DNA of 43,964 nt. It comes from Duganella callida. GTDB lineage: Bacteria; Pseudomonadota; Gammaproteobacteria; Burkholderiales; Burkholderiaceae_D. The notes under the pieces are model-generated. The model saw only the letters and a list, made by a program, of their open reading frames with translations, was not told the origin of the DNA and ran no database searches. A program made the position numbers and the translations under genes. Numbering within the stretch: the stretch's first letter is position 1; every line of letters begins with the position of its first letter. The stretch spans positions 1 through 43,964 of the forward strand of contig NZ_SPVG01000181.1 in assembly GCF_004614165.1 (NCBI RefSeq). Direction: 5' to 3'. This document shows, piece by piece, positions 6,751 to 16,722 of the stretch.

Positions 6751-8834
6751 ATTTCATACAGACGCTGATTGCGGAGGCGCGTCGCCACAAGTTTGCCACC
6801 CCGGCCTTCCTGCTGGTGATCCTGGCGATGATCATCCTGCCGCTGCCGCCGTTGCTGCTGGACGTGATGTTCACGTTCAACATCGTGCTGGCGCTGATCG
6901 TGATCCTGGTGTCGGTGTCGGCGCGGCGACCGCTGGATTTCTCGGTGTTCCCGACGGTGATCCTGGCCACCACCATGCTGCGGCTGACCTTGAACGTCGC
7001 CTCGACCCGGGTGGTGCTGCTGCACGGCCATGAGGGCACGGCCGCGGCCGGCCACGTGATCGAGGCGTTCGGCCGGGTGGTCATCGGCGGCAATTACGTG
7101 GTCGGCATCGTGGTGTTCGTGATCCTGATGATCATCAACTTCATGGTGGTGACCAAGGGCGCCGAGCGGATTTCCGAAGTGTCGGCGCGCTTCACGCTGG
7201 ACGCGCTGCCCGGCAAGCAGATGGCCATCGACGCCGACCTCAACGCCGGCCTGATCAATCAGGAAAAAGCCCAGCAGCGGCGCCAGGACGTGGCCACCGA
7301 GGCCGATTTCTACGGCGCCATGGACGGTGCCTCCAAGTTCGTGCGCGGCGACGCCATCGCCTCGATCCTGATCCTGATCATCAACATGGTCGGCGGCGTG
7401 GCGATCGGCTCGCTGATGAACGACATGTCGTTCGGCGACGCCTTCAAGCAGTACGCGCTGCTGACCATCGGTGACGGCCTGGTGGCGCAGATCCCGGCGC
7501 TGCTGCTGTCGGCCGCGGCGGCGATCCTGGTGACCCGTATCTCGGATTCGGGTGATTTCGAACAACAGGTGAGCAGCCAGCTGCTGGCGTCGCCGCAGGT
7601 GATCCTGAGCGCGGCCGGCGTGATGCTGATCATGGCGCTGGTGCCGGGCATGCCGTGGCAGATGTTCGGCACCTTCGCGGTGGTGCTGGCCTACGTCGGC
7701 TGGAAGCAGCTGAACCGGGTGGTCAAGCCCGACACCAGCAACCTCGACGCCATCGAAGCGGCGCTGCGCGACGAGCGCGCGCCCGAGCTCGACTGGCACA
7801 GCCTGCCGGCCGTGCAGCCGCTGCAGGTGGCGGTCGGCTACAAGCTGGTCAATTTGATCGACAAGGCGCACGGCGAACCGCTGACCAAGCGCATCCGCGG
7901 CGTACGCCAGAGCCTGTCCGAATCGATGGGCCTGCTGTTGCCGCCGATCTCGGTGCGCGACGACCTCGGCCTCAAACCCTCGCAGTACTCGGTGCTATTG
8001 TCGGGCAACGTGGTGGCGCAGGCGGAAGTGTTTGCCGACCGGCTGATGGCGATTCCGTCGCCCAACGTGTACGGCCAGGTGGACGGCATCCCCGGCATCG
8101 AACCGGCCTACGGCATGCCGGTGACCTGGATCGAAACCAGCGAGAAAGCCAACGCGCTGGGGCTGGGCTACCAGGTGGTGGAGGCGCCGAGCGTGGTGGC
8201 CACGCATTTGTCCAAGCTGATCCGCGAATACCTGCCGGAACTGTTCCGCCACGAAGACGTACCGGCGCTGATGGACCGGCTGACGGCGATGGCGCCCAAG
8301 CTGGCGGGTACGCTGGAAAAGGCGCTGACGCACACGCAGATCCTGCGCGTGATGCGGGTACTGCTGGCGGAAAACGTCTCGCTGAAAGACATCGTGCCGA
8401 TCGCCACCACGCTGGTGGACAGCTCGGAAACCACCAAGGACCCGATCCTGCTGGCGGCGGAAGTGCGCTGCGCGCTGCGGCGCCAGATCGTCACCGGCCT
8501 GTTCGGACAGAAGACCGAGATGCAGGCGTTCAACCTCGGCGGCGACCTGGAGAACATGCTGCTGAGCTCACTGAACCAGGCGCGTCAGAGCGGCAAGGTG
8601 GTGCTGGACAACTACCCGATCGACCCGCATTTGCTGGCGCAGTTGCAGGTCAACATGCCGGTGGCGCGCGAGCAGATGAAGCAGCAGGCGACGCCGCCGC
8701 TGCTGCTGGTGCTGCCGCAGATCCGGCCGCTGCTGGCGCGCTACGCGCGCCTGTTCGCGCCGGGCCTGCACGTGCTGTCCTACAACGAAATCCCGGAAAA
8801 CCGCGAAGTCAGCATCATCGGCACTGTCGGCTAA
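6747..8834 (+). CDS. flhA: FlhA, flagellar export gate/ring protein
   Basis: Large export-gate protein forming a nonameric cytoplasmic ring that uses the proton motive force and docks chaperone-substrate complexes. 695 residues, family length. Residues 1-320 are membrane-spanning; the FHIPEP-family region runs SARFTLDALPGKQMAIDADL (about 147-166) and then RRQDVATEADFYGAMDGASK. Residues 350-695 form the cytoplasmic domain. Start is GTG at 6747, overlapping the flhB stop (GTGA); no ATG nearby fits as well. It is the last gene of the operon; an inverted repeat starting 4 nt after the stop may terminate transcription. Confidence 0.95.
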   Translation: MNFIQTLIAEARRHKFATPAFLLVILAMIILPLPPLLLDVMFTFNIVLALIVILVSVSARRPLDFSVFPTVILATTMLRLTLNVASTRVVLLHGHEGTAAAGHVIEAFGRVVIGGNYVVGIVVFVILMIINFMVVTKGAERISEVSARFTLDALPGKQMAIDADLNAGLINQEKAQQRRQDVATEADFYGAMDGASKFVRGDAIASILILIINMVGGVAIGSLMNDMSFGDAFKQYALLTIGDGLVAQIPALLLSAAAAILVTRISDSGDFEQQVSSQLLASPQVILSAAGVMLIMALVPGMPWQMFGTFAVVLAYVGWKQLNRVVKPDTSNLDAIEAALRDERAPELDWHSLPAVQPLQVAVGYKLVNLIDKAHGEPLTKRIRGVRQSLSESMGLLLPPISVRDDLGLKPSQYSVLLSGNVVAQAEVFADRLMAIPSPNVYGQVDGIPGIEPAYGMPVTWIETSEKANALGLGYQVVEAPSVVATHLSKLIREYLPELFRHEDVPALMDRLTAMAPKLAGTLEKALTHTQILRVMRVLLAENVSLKDIVPIATTLVDSSETTKDPILLAAEVRCALRRQIVTGLFGQKTEMQAFNLGGDLENMLLSSLNQARQSGKVVLDNYPIDPHLLAQLQVNMPVAREQMKQQATPPLLLVLPQIRPLLARYARLFAPGLHVLSYNEIPENREVSIIGTVG

Positions 8835-8838
8835 CAGC

Positions 8839-8886
8839 GGGGACAGACCACGATTTTGGAATATTTCAAAATCGTGGTCTGTCCCC
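8839..8886. repeat. REP-like inverted repeat after flhA (copy 1)
   Basis: Perfect 19-base arms, GGGGACAGACCACGATTTT at 8839-8857 and its reverse complement at 8868-8886, around a 10-base spacer. It begins four bases after the flhA TAA. A close copy lies at 18779-18824, also right after a stop codon, and both share the leading AACAGC. This is the size and form of REP palindromes mobilised by REP-associated tyrosine transposases, but no such transposase is in the window. It lies between flhA and the end of the opposing methyltransferase gene, so it may act as a two-way terminator or mRNA-stabilising hairpin. Confidence 0.85.
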
Positions 8887-8897
8887 GATTCGGGGTT

Positions 8898-9659
8898 TTA
8901 AGCGCCGGTTAGCTTTGTCGCCCACGGCGGCAGGCGGTTGAACAGGCAGTGGGTGACGTTGTTGAAGCTGCCGAACTGCAGGCCGTGCCGTTCGGCCAGC
9001 ACGATCAGGCTCTGTTTCGAGAACAGGCTGATGTGGCCATTGCGCGGCGCGGCGTACCACCAGGTGAGCCGGCGGTTCGGCTCGATATGCCCGTCCGACA
9101 GCAGGGTCGAGAAGATCACCACGCACTCGTCCGCCATCAGGGCGGTGATGTTCTGCATCAGCTCGGCCGGATCCGGCACGTGCTCGAACACTTCAAACGC
9201 GCTGATCAGGTTGAAGCGGCCCAGCTCGTCGAGCCGCTGGCCGTTGCGCGGGAACGGGTCGTAGGAGCTGGAGTCCCAGCCGTGCAGGCGCAGCGTTTGC
9301 GACAGCAGCCCGCTGCCGCCGCCATAGTCGAGGTGGCGGATCGCCGCCTTGCCGTCGCCAAACAGCCGTTGCAGGAAGTCGGCATTGGCCAGCGGCCGCT
9401 TGCTCACGTAGTCGGGGTCGATGTCGATGTAGCGCTGGTTGTAGATGTGCTGTTGAAATTCCTGGTCGCTCCAGCCGCACAGCTCGGGCGCCAGCGTGAA
9501 CGCGCACGCCGGGCAGCGGTGATAATACACCGCTCGCCCCGACAGCGGCAGGAAATAGCGGCGCGCTTCCTCGCAACTCTTGTTGAAGTCGACCACGTCG
9601 TGGATCACGGTCGCGGCGCCGCAGACGGGGCAGGGATGGGCGACGGCCGGCGCGTTCAT
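8898..9659 (-). CDS. Zinc-ribbon class I SAM methyltransferase
   Basis: 253 residues starting MNAPAVAHPCPVCG. The N-terminus has two Cys pairs (CPVCG at about 9-13 and CPAC at about 55-58), suggesting a small zinc ribbon, then a Rossmann methyltransferase with the SAM-binding loop HLDYGGGSGLL and a post-motif FNLISAFEVFEHVPDP, like the Methyltransf_23 group. These often modify sugars or small molecules. Its ATG overlaps the stop of the upstream TPR-glycosyltransferase (ATGA), so the two are coupled; with the flagellin gene near, flagellin or glycan methylation is a reasonable guess, but the substrate is not shown by sequence. Confidence 0.75.
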   Translation of the reverse strand: MNAPAVAHPCPVCGAATVIHDVVDFNKSCEEARRYFLPLSGRAVYYHRCPACAFTLAPELCGWSDQEFQQHIYNQRYIDIDPDYVSKRPLANADFLQRLFGDGKAAIRHLDYGGGSGLLSQTLRLHGWDSSSYDPFPRNGQRLDELGRFNLISAFEVFEHVPDPAELMQNITALMADECVVIFSTLLSDGHIEPNRRLTWWYAAPRNGHISLFSKQSLIVLAERHGLQFGSFNNVTHCLFNRLPPWATKLTGA

Positions 9660-11839
9660 GCCAGCGCCCGCAAGCCGGCCTGCACGGCCGCGACCACCGG
9701 CGCCCAGTCGCCGATCTGTTGTTGGCGCAGCAGCGTGGCGCTTGGATACCACGGACTGCCGGCCCCATGCTCGAACCAGCGCCATTCGAACGGGGTCGGC
9801 AACATGATCCAGACCGGCTTGCCCAGCGCCCCCGCCAGGTGCGCGACGCTGGTGTCGACGGTGATCACCACGTCCATCAGGTCGCACAGCGCGGCGGTGT
9901 CGCTGAAGTCGCGCAGCAGGTGGCTGACCTGGCGCACCGGCAGCGTGTCGAGCAGCGCCTGGTCCTCGGGCCGGACTTCCTGTTGCAGGCAGATGAATTC
10001 GCAGGATTGCGCGAACACCGGCGCCAGGGTGGCCAGCGGCAGGCTGCGGTTGTGATCATTGCCGTGGGCGGCGCGGCCGCTCCAGACCACGCCGATACGC
10101 GCGCTGCTCTTCGGGCCGAGCAGTTGCTGCCATTGCGCCCGTTTGGCGGCGTCGCTGCGCAGATAGGCACCGGCGGCCGGGATGCTGTCGACGCGCGTGC
10201 CGAAGGCCAGCGGCAGGCTCAACATCGGGAGGTGGAAGTCGTAGGCGGGCAGGGCGCCGCCCTTGACGATGACCTGGTCGGCGTCGGCCATGCTGGTCAT
10301 CAGCTGCGCCAGCGCCTCCTGTACTTCGAGGATCACGCGCGCGCCGCGTTGCCTGGCCAGCGTCGCATAGCGGCAGAACTGGATGGTGTCGCCCAGTCCC
10401 TGTTCGGCGTGCAGCAGCAGGGTTTTGCCCTGCAGCGGTTCGTTGCCGGTCCACTGCGGCTGCCGATAGCGGCCGGCATAGGGTGTCAGCGCCAGCTGGC
10501 CGACTTTCCAGCGCGCTTCGTAGCGTTGCCAGCCGCGTTCATAGTCGCCGCGCGCCAGCAGCAGCAGGGCACTGTTCCAGTTGGCCAGCGGCGAGTTGGG
10601 CGCGATGGCCAGCGCGCGCTCGAAGCTGGCCATGGCCTGGTCGCGCAGGCCCAGCCCCTGCAGCACGGTGCCCAGATTGACATGCGCCAGCGGATTGTCG
10701 GGCGCCAGTCGCGTCAGTTTTTCGAAGGCGATGCGGGCCTGCTCGACCTGCTGGTCGAGGTCGGCGTACGGGCTCTGCTCCGGCGCCTGCCGGTGCGCGC
10801 CGCGCTCCATTTTCAGCGCCAGCGCCCGCCGCAGGCTGGCCAGCACCTGCTCGTGCTGGCGGGTGTTGGCCAGCGCGTCGGCGTGCAGGCGGCGCAGGTC
10901 GGCGTTGTCGGCATCGAGCTCCAGCGCGGCGGCGTACAGCGCGGCCGCCGATTCGTAATGGCGCAGTTGTTCCAGTTCCTGGCCGCGCTGGCGGTAGGCG
11001 GCCACCAGCCGGGTTTGCAGCGTCAGCGCGGCCGCGTCGGCCTGTTGCGCGGCGTCGGGCTGGCCGAGCTGGCGCAGCACGGCCGCGCGCTGCCAGTGCG
11101 CCTGCAACAACTGCGGTTGCAGCCGCAGCGCCTGTTCCAGCGCCTGCAGGGCTTCCGCCTGGCGTCCGCGCGCCTGCAGCAAACGGCCGAGGCTGTAATG
11201 GGCCTCGGCGAACTCGGGCAGCAGCGCCAGCACCTGGCGGTAGCTGCGCTCGGCCTCGTCATCCTGGCCCAGCGCGTGCAGGATATTGCCGCGCTGGTGG
11301 TGGGCGTCGAGGTTGTGCGGATTCAGGGCCAGCGCCTGCTCGGCGTGGACCAGGGCCTGCTCGTATTGCCGGGCCTGGGCGAGCAGGGCGGCGCGGTTGC
11401 TCCATGCCTGGTCGTCGCCGGGCGCCAGCGTGAGCGCCTGTTCGTATCCCTGCAGCGCCTCGTCGATGCGCAGCAGCGATTGCAGCGTGACGGCGCGGTT
11501 GAAGTGGGTGTTGGCGTCAGCGGCGTCCAGCGCCAGCGCGCGGTCGTAGCTGCGCAGCGCCTCCTCCATCAGTTGCAGTTCGCGCAGTGCATTGCCGAGG
11601 TTGTTGTGGGCGGTGGCGTGTTCGGGGTCGACCGTCAGCGCGGAGCGGAAGAAGCTGGCCGCGGTGTCGAACGCGCCGCTCTGAAAGGCGGCGATGCCGG
11701 TGTTGTGCAGCGCGTCGAAATGGCGCGGCGCCAGCCGCAATACTTGCTCGTAGCCCTGCAGCGCGTGCGGCAACTGGCCGGCTTGGTGGAATTGCAGCGC
11801 TTGCGCGAACAACTGGTCAACGGTGGATGAAATTGCCAT
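9656..11839 (-). CDS. TPR-repeat glycosyltransferase (GT9-like C-terminal domain)
   Basis: 727 residues, start chosen at MAISSTVDQLF. Residues 1 to about 430 are tandem 34-residue tetratricopeptide repeats (for example HNNLGNALRELQLMEEALRS and YDRALALDAADANTHFNRAV). Residues about 440-727 resemble the heptosyltransferase/GT9 fold found behind many TPR arrays: LLLHAEQGLGDTIQFCRYA, then RIGVVWSGRAAHGND, then VVITVDTSVAHLAGALGKPV. Such proteins typically glycosylate proteins, including flagellins. Downstream of the flagellin and FliK-like genes on the same strand and coupled to a methyltransferase, it is a candidate flagellin-modifying enzyme (inference). No strong ribosome site is visible. Confidence 0.8.
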   Translation of the reverse strand: MAISSTVDQLFAQALQFHQAGQLPHALQGYEQVLRLAPRHFDALHNTGIAAFQSGAFDTAASFFRSALTVDPEHATAHNNLGNALRELQLMEEALRSYDRALALDAADANTHFNRAVTLQSLLRIDEALQGYEQALTLAPGDDQAWSNRAALLAQARQYEQALVHAEQALALNPHNLDAHHQRGNILHALGQDDEAERSYRQVLALLPEFAEAHYSLGRLLQARGRQAEALQALEQALRLQPQLLQAHWQRAAVLRQLGQPDAAQQADAAALTLQTRLVAAYRQRGQELEQLRHYESAAALYAAALELDADNADLRRLHADALANTRQHEQVLASLRRALALKMERGAHRQAPEQSPYADLDQQVEQARIAFEKLTRLAPDNPLAHVNLGTVLQGLGLRDQAMASFERALAIAPNSPLANWNSALLLLARGDYERGWQRYEARWKVGQLALTPYAGRYRQPQWTGNEPLQGKTLLLHAEQGLGDTIQFCRYATLARQRGARVILEVQEALAQLMTSMADADQVIVKGGALPAYDFHLPMLSLPLAFGTRVDSIPAAGAYLRSDAAKRAQWQQLLGPKSSARIGVVWSGRAAHGNDHNRSLPLATLAPVFAQSCEFICLQQEVRPEDQALLDTLPVRQVSHLLRDFSDTAALCDLMDVVITVDTSVAHLAGALGKPVWIMLPTPFEWRWFEHGAGSPWYPSATLLRQQQIGDWAPVVAAVQAGLRALA

Positions 11840-11899
11840 AGAAAGAAAATAAAAAGGGGCGGCGCACGGCCGCAAGAGCGCCGACCGGGCGTGGCGCGC

Positions 11900-12853
11900 T
11901 CATTGCAGTTCGTCGGCGACGGTGGGTTGCGACAGCAACACCGCCACTTCGGCCATGGCTTTGAACACGGCCTGGGTCAGGGTAGCGGTGTGCATGCGGC
12001 TGGGGTAGGCATGTTCGCCGCCGGCGGCCGGCAGTTCGCGGCGCAGGCGGCAGCGCAGGATGGTCAGGCCAGCGCGGCTGACCACCGCCGCCACCTGCGG
12101 CAGGATGTCGCGCATGTGCTGCATCACCGCGGTCTGGGCGGCGCCGATTTCCATCACCACGCCGTTGGCGCTGGCAGGTTCCAGCTGGATCACCACCCGT
12201 CCAAGGCCGGGCAGCGTCAGTTCCAGCCGCAGCGCCACGCGGGTGCGCTTGCGGCGGTTACGGTCGTATTCGTCATCGTCCTTGACCACCACCTTCAGCA
12301 CCAGCCGCTCGGCGCCCCAGGCGTACACGGCGAAGCGCCACGGCTCCATCTCGGTCACCAGCGGCAGGCCCGGGCGGCCGTCGCGCAGGCTGGCCGGCAG
12401 CTGTTCGGTCATGAACAGGCTGGCGGGCAGGTGCTGGCCGCTGGCCTGTTCCAGCCAGGCGGCGCGTTGTTCGCCGTAGGTGCGTACCATGATTTGCCAG
12501 GAAGCCGCCATGGCCGAGGTGTCGGGCGGCTGCCAGACCAGCTGGCGCGACAGAAACACCTGGTTGGGGCGCATCGCGGCGGCATCGATGACATCGGCGG
12601 CTTCGGCCAAAGCGGCGGCCAGCGCCTCGGCATGCGCGGGGGACGCGGCGGTGTCGGGGCCGTCGAGGATGGCGCCGACGGAATTCGGACCGGTCGGACC
12701 GGTGGGCGCGGCCGGACCCAGCGGGCCGGTGGCGAAGTCGGGATCGAACGGCCCTTCGCTGCCGGGCACGCGCGTGACCTGCCCTGGCTGCGTCTGCGGC
12801 CGGTCCGGTACGCTGAGCGGACGGTTTGCTGGTCCGATACGATCTAAAGCCAT
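11900..12853 (-). CDS. FliK/LafE-like flagellar hook-length control protein
   Basis: 317 residues. The N-terminal third is Pro/Gly/Ala-rich and low complexity; the C-terminal part (about 205-275) has the pattern of the FliK Flg_hook domain: RVALRLELTLPGLGRVVIQL, then a helix with MQHMRDILPQVAAVV and AGLTILRCRLRREL. FliK measures hook length and triggers the FlhB specificity switch. A GGAAAG lies about 12 nt before the ATG. It follows the flagellin gene after a strong terminator, so it either has its own promoter in a very short gap or depends on read-through. In Laf-type systems the FliK homologue LafE also lies in the flagellin region. Confidence 0.6.
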   Translation of the reverse strand: MALDRIGPANRPLSVPDRPQTQPGQVTRVPGSEGPFDPDFATGPLGPAAPTGPTGPNSVGAILDGPDTAASPAHAEALAAALAEAADVIDAAAMRPNQVFLSRQLVWQPPDTSAMAASWQIMVRTYGEQRAAWLEQASGQHLPASLFMTEQLPASLRDGRPGLPLVTEMEPWRFAVYAWGAERLVLKVVVKDDDEYDRNRRKRTRVALRLELTLPGLGRVVIQLEPASANGVVMEIGAAQTAVMQHMRDILPQVAAVVSRAGLTILRCRLRRELPAAGGEHAYPSRMHTATLTQAVFKAMAEVAVLLSQPTVADELQ

Positions 12854-12881
12854 CAGGCGCGCTTTCCGATAGTGCGGGTAT

Positions 12882-12911
12882 AAAAAAGGCCAACCGGTTG
12901 TCCGGTTGGCC
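12882..12911 (-). terminator. Rho-independent terminator after flagellin
   Basis: On the minus strand a perfect 10-bp stem GGCCAACCGG (arms 12902-12911 and 12888-12897) with a 4-base loop is followed by six T residues (complement of 12882-12887). A textbook intrinsic terminator, 42 nt after the flagellin stop. Confidence 0.88.
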
Positions 12912-12920
12912 CTTGTTCAA

Positions 12921-12940
12921 CCGGATACATTGGTATCCGG
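12921..12940 (-). repeat. Small hairpin between flagellin stop and terminator
   Basis: Perfect 8-base arms CCGGATAC (12921-12928) and GTATCCGG (12933-12940) with a 4-base loop, no T tract. It would form a second 3' hairpin on the flagellin mRNA, 12 nt after the stop, and could protect the transcript end. Confidence 0.55.
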
Positions 12941-12952
12941 ATAATACTACGA

Positions 12953-13849
12953 TTACTGCAGCAGGGACATTACCAGCGACGAGGTGCTGTTCGACTGCTT
13001 CAGCATGGCGGTGCCGGCTTGCAGCAGCATCTGCGACGAGGTCATGTTCGACGATTCGGCGGCGAAGTCGGTGTCCATGATACGGCCGGTCGCGTCCTTG
13101 GTGTTGGTCGAGATGTTCTGCAGGTTGTTGTACACGTGGTCCAGACGGTTGGCCACCGCACCCAGTTGCGAACGCAGCGAACCGACCGCGTCGATCGCGC
13201 TCTTCAGCTTGTCGATCGAGCTGTTGGCCGCGCTGGCGCTGATGATTTCCGTACCGGCGCTGGCGCCACCGGCGGCACCGGCGGTGCCGTCCGACTTGAA
13301 CTGGGTGGCGGCGCCGACCAGGGCGGTGGTCATGGTGCCGGTCGAGGTTTGCAGGTCGACATCCATTTTTTCGCTGCTCGAGGCGCCGATCTGGAACGAC
13401 AGGGTGGTGCTCGAGGTGAAGGTGCCGGTGGTGTCGGTGAACAGCTTGGTGCCGCCGAACGAGGTGTTGCCGATGATGTTGGACAGTTCGTTCGACAGTG
13501 CGTCGAATTCAGCCTGGGCGGCGGTGCGGTCATCGTTGGTCGATGCGGCGTCCGACGACTGGGTCGCCAGATCTTTCATGCGGATCAGGATGTTGGTGGT
13601 TTCGTCCAGGGCGCCTTCGCCGGTTTGCAGCAGCGAGATCGAATTCTGGGTGTTGCGCATTGCCATGGCCATGCCGCTGGTCTGGGCTTTCAGGCGGGTA
13701 GCGATCTGCAGGCCAGCAGCGTCATCCATTGCCGAGTTGACGCGGAAGCCGGTGCTCAGGCGGGTCTGCGAAGTCGACAGCGCGGTTTGGGTGCGGGTGA
13801 TCGAGTTCTGTGCGGAAAGGGCCGCGGTGTTGGTGTGAAGGCTCAGCAT
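12953..13849 (-). CDS. Flagellin (short, lateral/LafA-like)
   Basis: Filament protein, 298 residues. The N-terminal D0/D1 helices are clear (MLSLHTNTAALSAQ, then SRLSTGFRVNSAMDDAAGLQ as LSTGFRVNSAMDDAAGLQIA) and the C-terminal D1/D0 end is SSQMLLQAGTAMLKQSNSTS then VMSLLQ. The central variable domain is short and rich in Ser, Thr, Gly and Ala, offering many possible O-glycosylation sites. Good ribosome site AGGAGT before the ATG. Single gene with its own candidate sigma-28 promoter upstream and terminator downstream. The short length and MLSLHTN start resemble lateral flagellins rather than long polar ones. Confidence 0.93.
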   Translation of the reverse strand: MLSLHTNTAALSAQNSITRTQTALSTSQTRLSTGFRVNSAMDDAAGLQIATRLKAQTSGMAMAMRNTQNSISLLQTGEGALDETTNILIRMKDLATQSSDAASTNDDRTAAQAEFDALSNELSNIIGNTSFGGTKLFTDTTGTFTSSTTLSFQIGASSSEKMDVDLQTSTGTMTTALVGAATQFKSDGTAGAAGGASAGTEIISASAANSSIDKLKSAIDAVGSLRSQLGAVANRLDHVYNNLQNISTNTKDATGRIMDTDFAAESSNMTSSQMLLQAGTAMLKQSNSTSSLVMSLLQ

Positions 13850-13921
13850 GAAATAACTCCTGGTAGGTGGATTCAGTTCGGAGCAAAGTACTCTTTGTGC
13901 TCTCCCAAGTACAAGACGACC

Positions 13922-13948
13922 GTATCTGGGAGGACATTAAATGCCTTA
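13922..13948 (-). promoter_or_regulatory. Candidate sigma-28 (FliA/LafS-type) promoter of flagellin
   Basis: On the minus strand TAAGGCAT, 11 bases, CCAGATAC: 5 of 8 matches to each half of TAAAGTTT-N11-GCCGATAA at the exact spacing. It lies 73 nt before the flagellin ATG, a normal leader length for flagellin mRNA. By-eye match only. Confidence 0.42.
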
Positions 13949-14060
13949 AGGAAATTCTTCAAAAAAATTGTAACAACGCCGCAAAGCCGCTGTTTACCGT
14001 GGTTTGCACCCGGCAAATTATGGACCGATGTGCGGCGCGAAGCAAGAAACCGGGCTGAAC

Positions 14061-14086
14061 AAAAGAAAACGGCGCCGCAGCGCCGT
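14061..14086 (-). terminator. Rho-independent terminator after ETF-QO gene
   Basis: Minus strand: 7-bp perfect stem ACGGCGC/GCGCCGT with a 4-base loop (14069-14086), followed by TTTCTTTT (complement of 14061-14068), starting six bases after the stop of the ETF-QO gene. Confidence 0.82.
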
Positions 14087-14092
14087 TGTCAT

Positions 14093-15769
<1,677 letters not shown>

Positions 15770-15945
15770 GGTTTGTAGTTATAGTGTGTGGTCAATGAAA
15801 AAATTTTAGCACGAGTGTGCTGTTTTTTGGTGCCGGATTGCGTGTGGCGCCATTGTCTTCGACATTATTAGACACCGCAATCTAATACTGGCGTTTTGTG
15901 TAATCATTATGCTTAGACATCCATTTCGTGATTCAGGAGCAGCCT

Positions 15946-16722
15946 GTGGGCATAGAAGTCAATTTTGAAGGAAAAATCGCGCTGGTCACCGGCGCCTCCA
16001 GCGGCCTCGGGGCGCGCTTTGCCAAAGTGCTGGCCCAGGCCGGCGCCCAGGTGGTGCTGGCCTCGCGCCGCACCGAGCGGCTGAAGGAGCTGCGCGCCGA
16101 GATCGAGGCCGACGGCGGCGCCGCGCACGTGGTCAGCCTGGACGTGACCGACTACGCCAGCATCAAGTCGGCCATCGCCCATGCCGAGACCGAGGCCGGT
16201 GCGATCGACATCCTGGTCAACAATTCCGGCGTGTCGACCACCCAGCGCCTGGTCGACGTCACGCCGGAAGACTACAACTTCGTGATGGACACCAATCTGC
16301 GCGGCGCCTTTTTCGTGGCGCAGGAAACCGCCAAGCGCATGATCGCGCGCGCCAAGGGCGACCCGAGCAAGAAACACCGCATCATCAACATCGCCTCGGT
16401 GGCCGGCTTGCGCGTGCTGCCGCAGATCGGCGTGTATTGCATGAGCAAGGCCGGCGTGGTGCAGATGACCAAGGCGATGGCGGTGGAGTGGGGCAAATAC
16501 GGCATCAACACCAACGCCATCTGCCCCGGCTACATTTCCACCGAGATCAACGAGGAATACTTTGCCACCGAGCAGGGCCAGAAACTGATCGAGATGCTGC
16601 CGCGCAAGCGCCCCGGCAAGCCGGAAGACCTGGACGGCCTGCTGTTGCTGCTGGCCGGCGAGGATTCCAACTTCATCAACGGTGCCGTGATTTCCGCCGA
16701 CGACGGCATGACCGCCACCTAG
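15946..16722 (+). CDS. Short-chain dehydrogenase/reductase (SDR)
   Basis: NAD(P)H-dependent oxidoreductase of the classical SDR family, 258 residues. Cofactor motif TGASSGLG at 15-22, NNSG at 92-95, catalytic Ser151, Tyr164 and Lys168 (YCMSK). The start is set at GTG 15946 because AGGAG (15934-15938) lies seven bases upstream; an earlier in-frame GTG at 15928 lacks such a site. The C-terminal pattern NFINGAVISADDGMTAT is typical of acyl-CoA or polyol SDRs; the substrate cannot be told. Its last bases overlap the convergent regulator gene. Confidence 0.9.
   Translation: MGIEVNFEGKIALVTGASSGLGARFAKVLAQAGAQVVLASRRTERLKELRAEIEADGGAAHVVSLDVTDYASIKSAIAHAETEAGAIDILVNNSGVSTTQRLVDVTPEDYNFVMDTNLRGAFFVAQETAKRMIARAKGDPSKKHRIINIASVAGLRVLPQIGVYCMSKAGVVQMTKAMAVEWGKYGINTNAICPGYISTEINEEYFATEQGQKLIEMLPRKRPGKPEDLDGLLLLLAGEDSNFINGAVISADDGMTAT

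Noticed and set aside
2518-8834. A type III injectisome instead of a flagellum
   Set aside because: The export genes are homologous, but fliE, fliF, flagellin and a FliK-like gene lie in the same locus, and no secretin, needle or tip gene is present.
9719-11830. 703-codon open frame on the plus strand opposite the TPR glycosyltransferase
   Set aside because: Composition is Gln/Arg/Gly/Val-rich without domains; it mirrors the GC-rich repeats of the real gene on the other strand.
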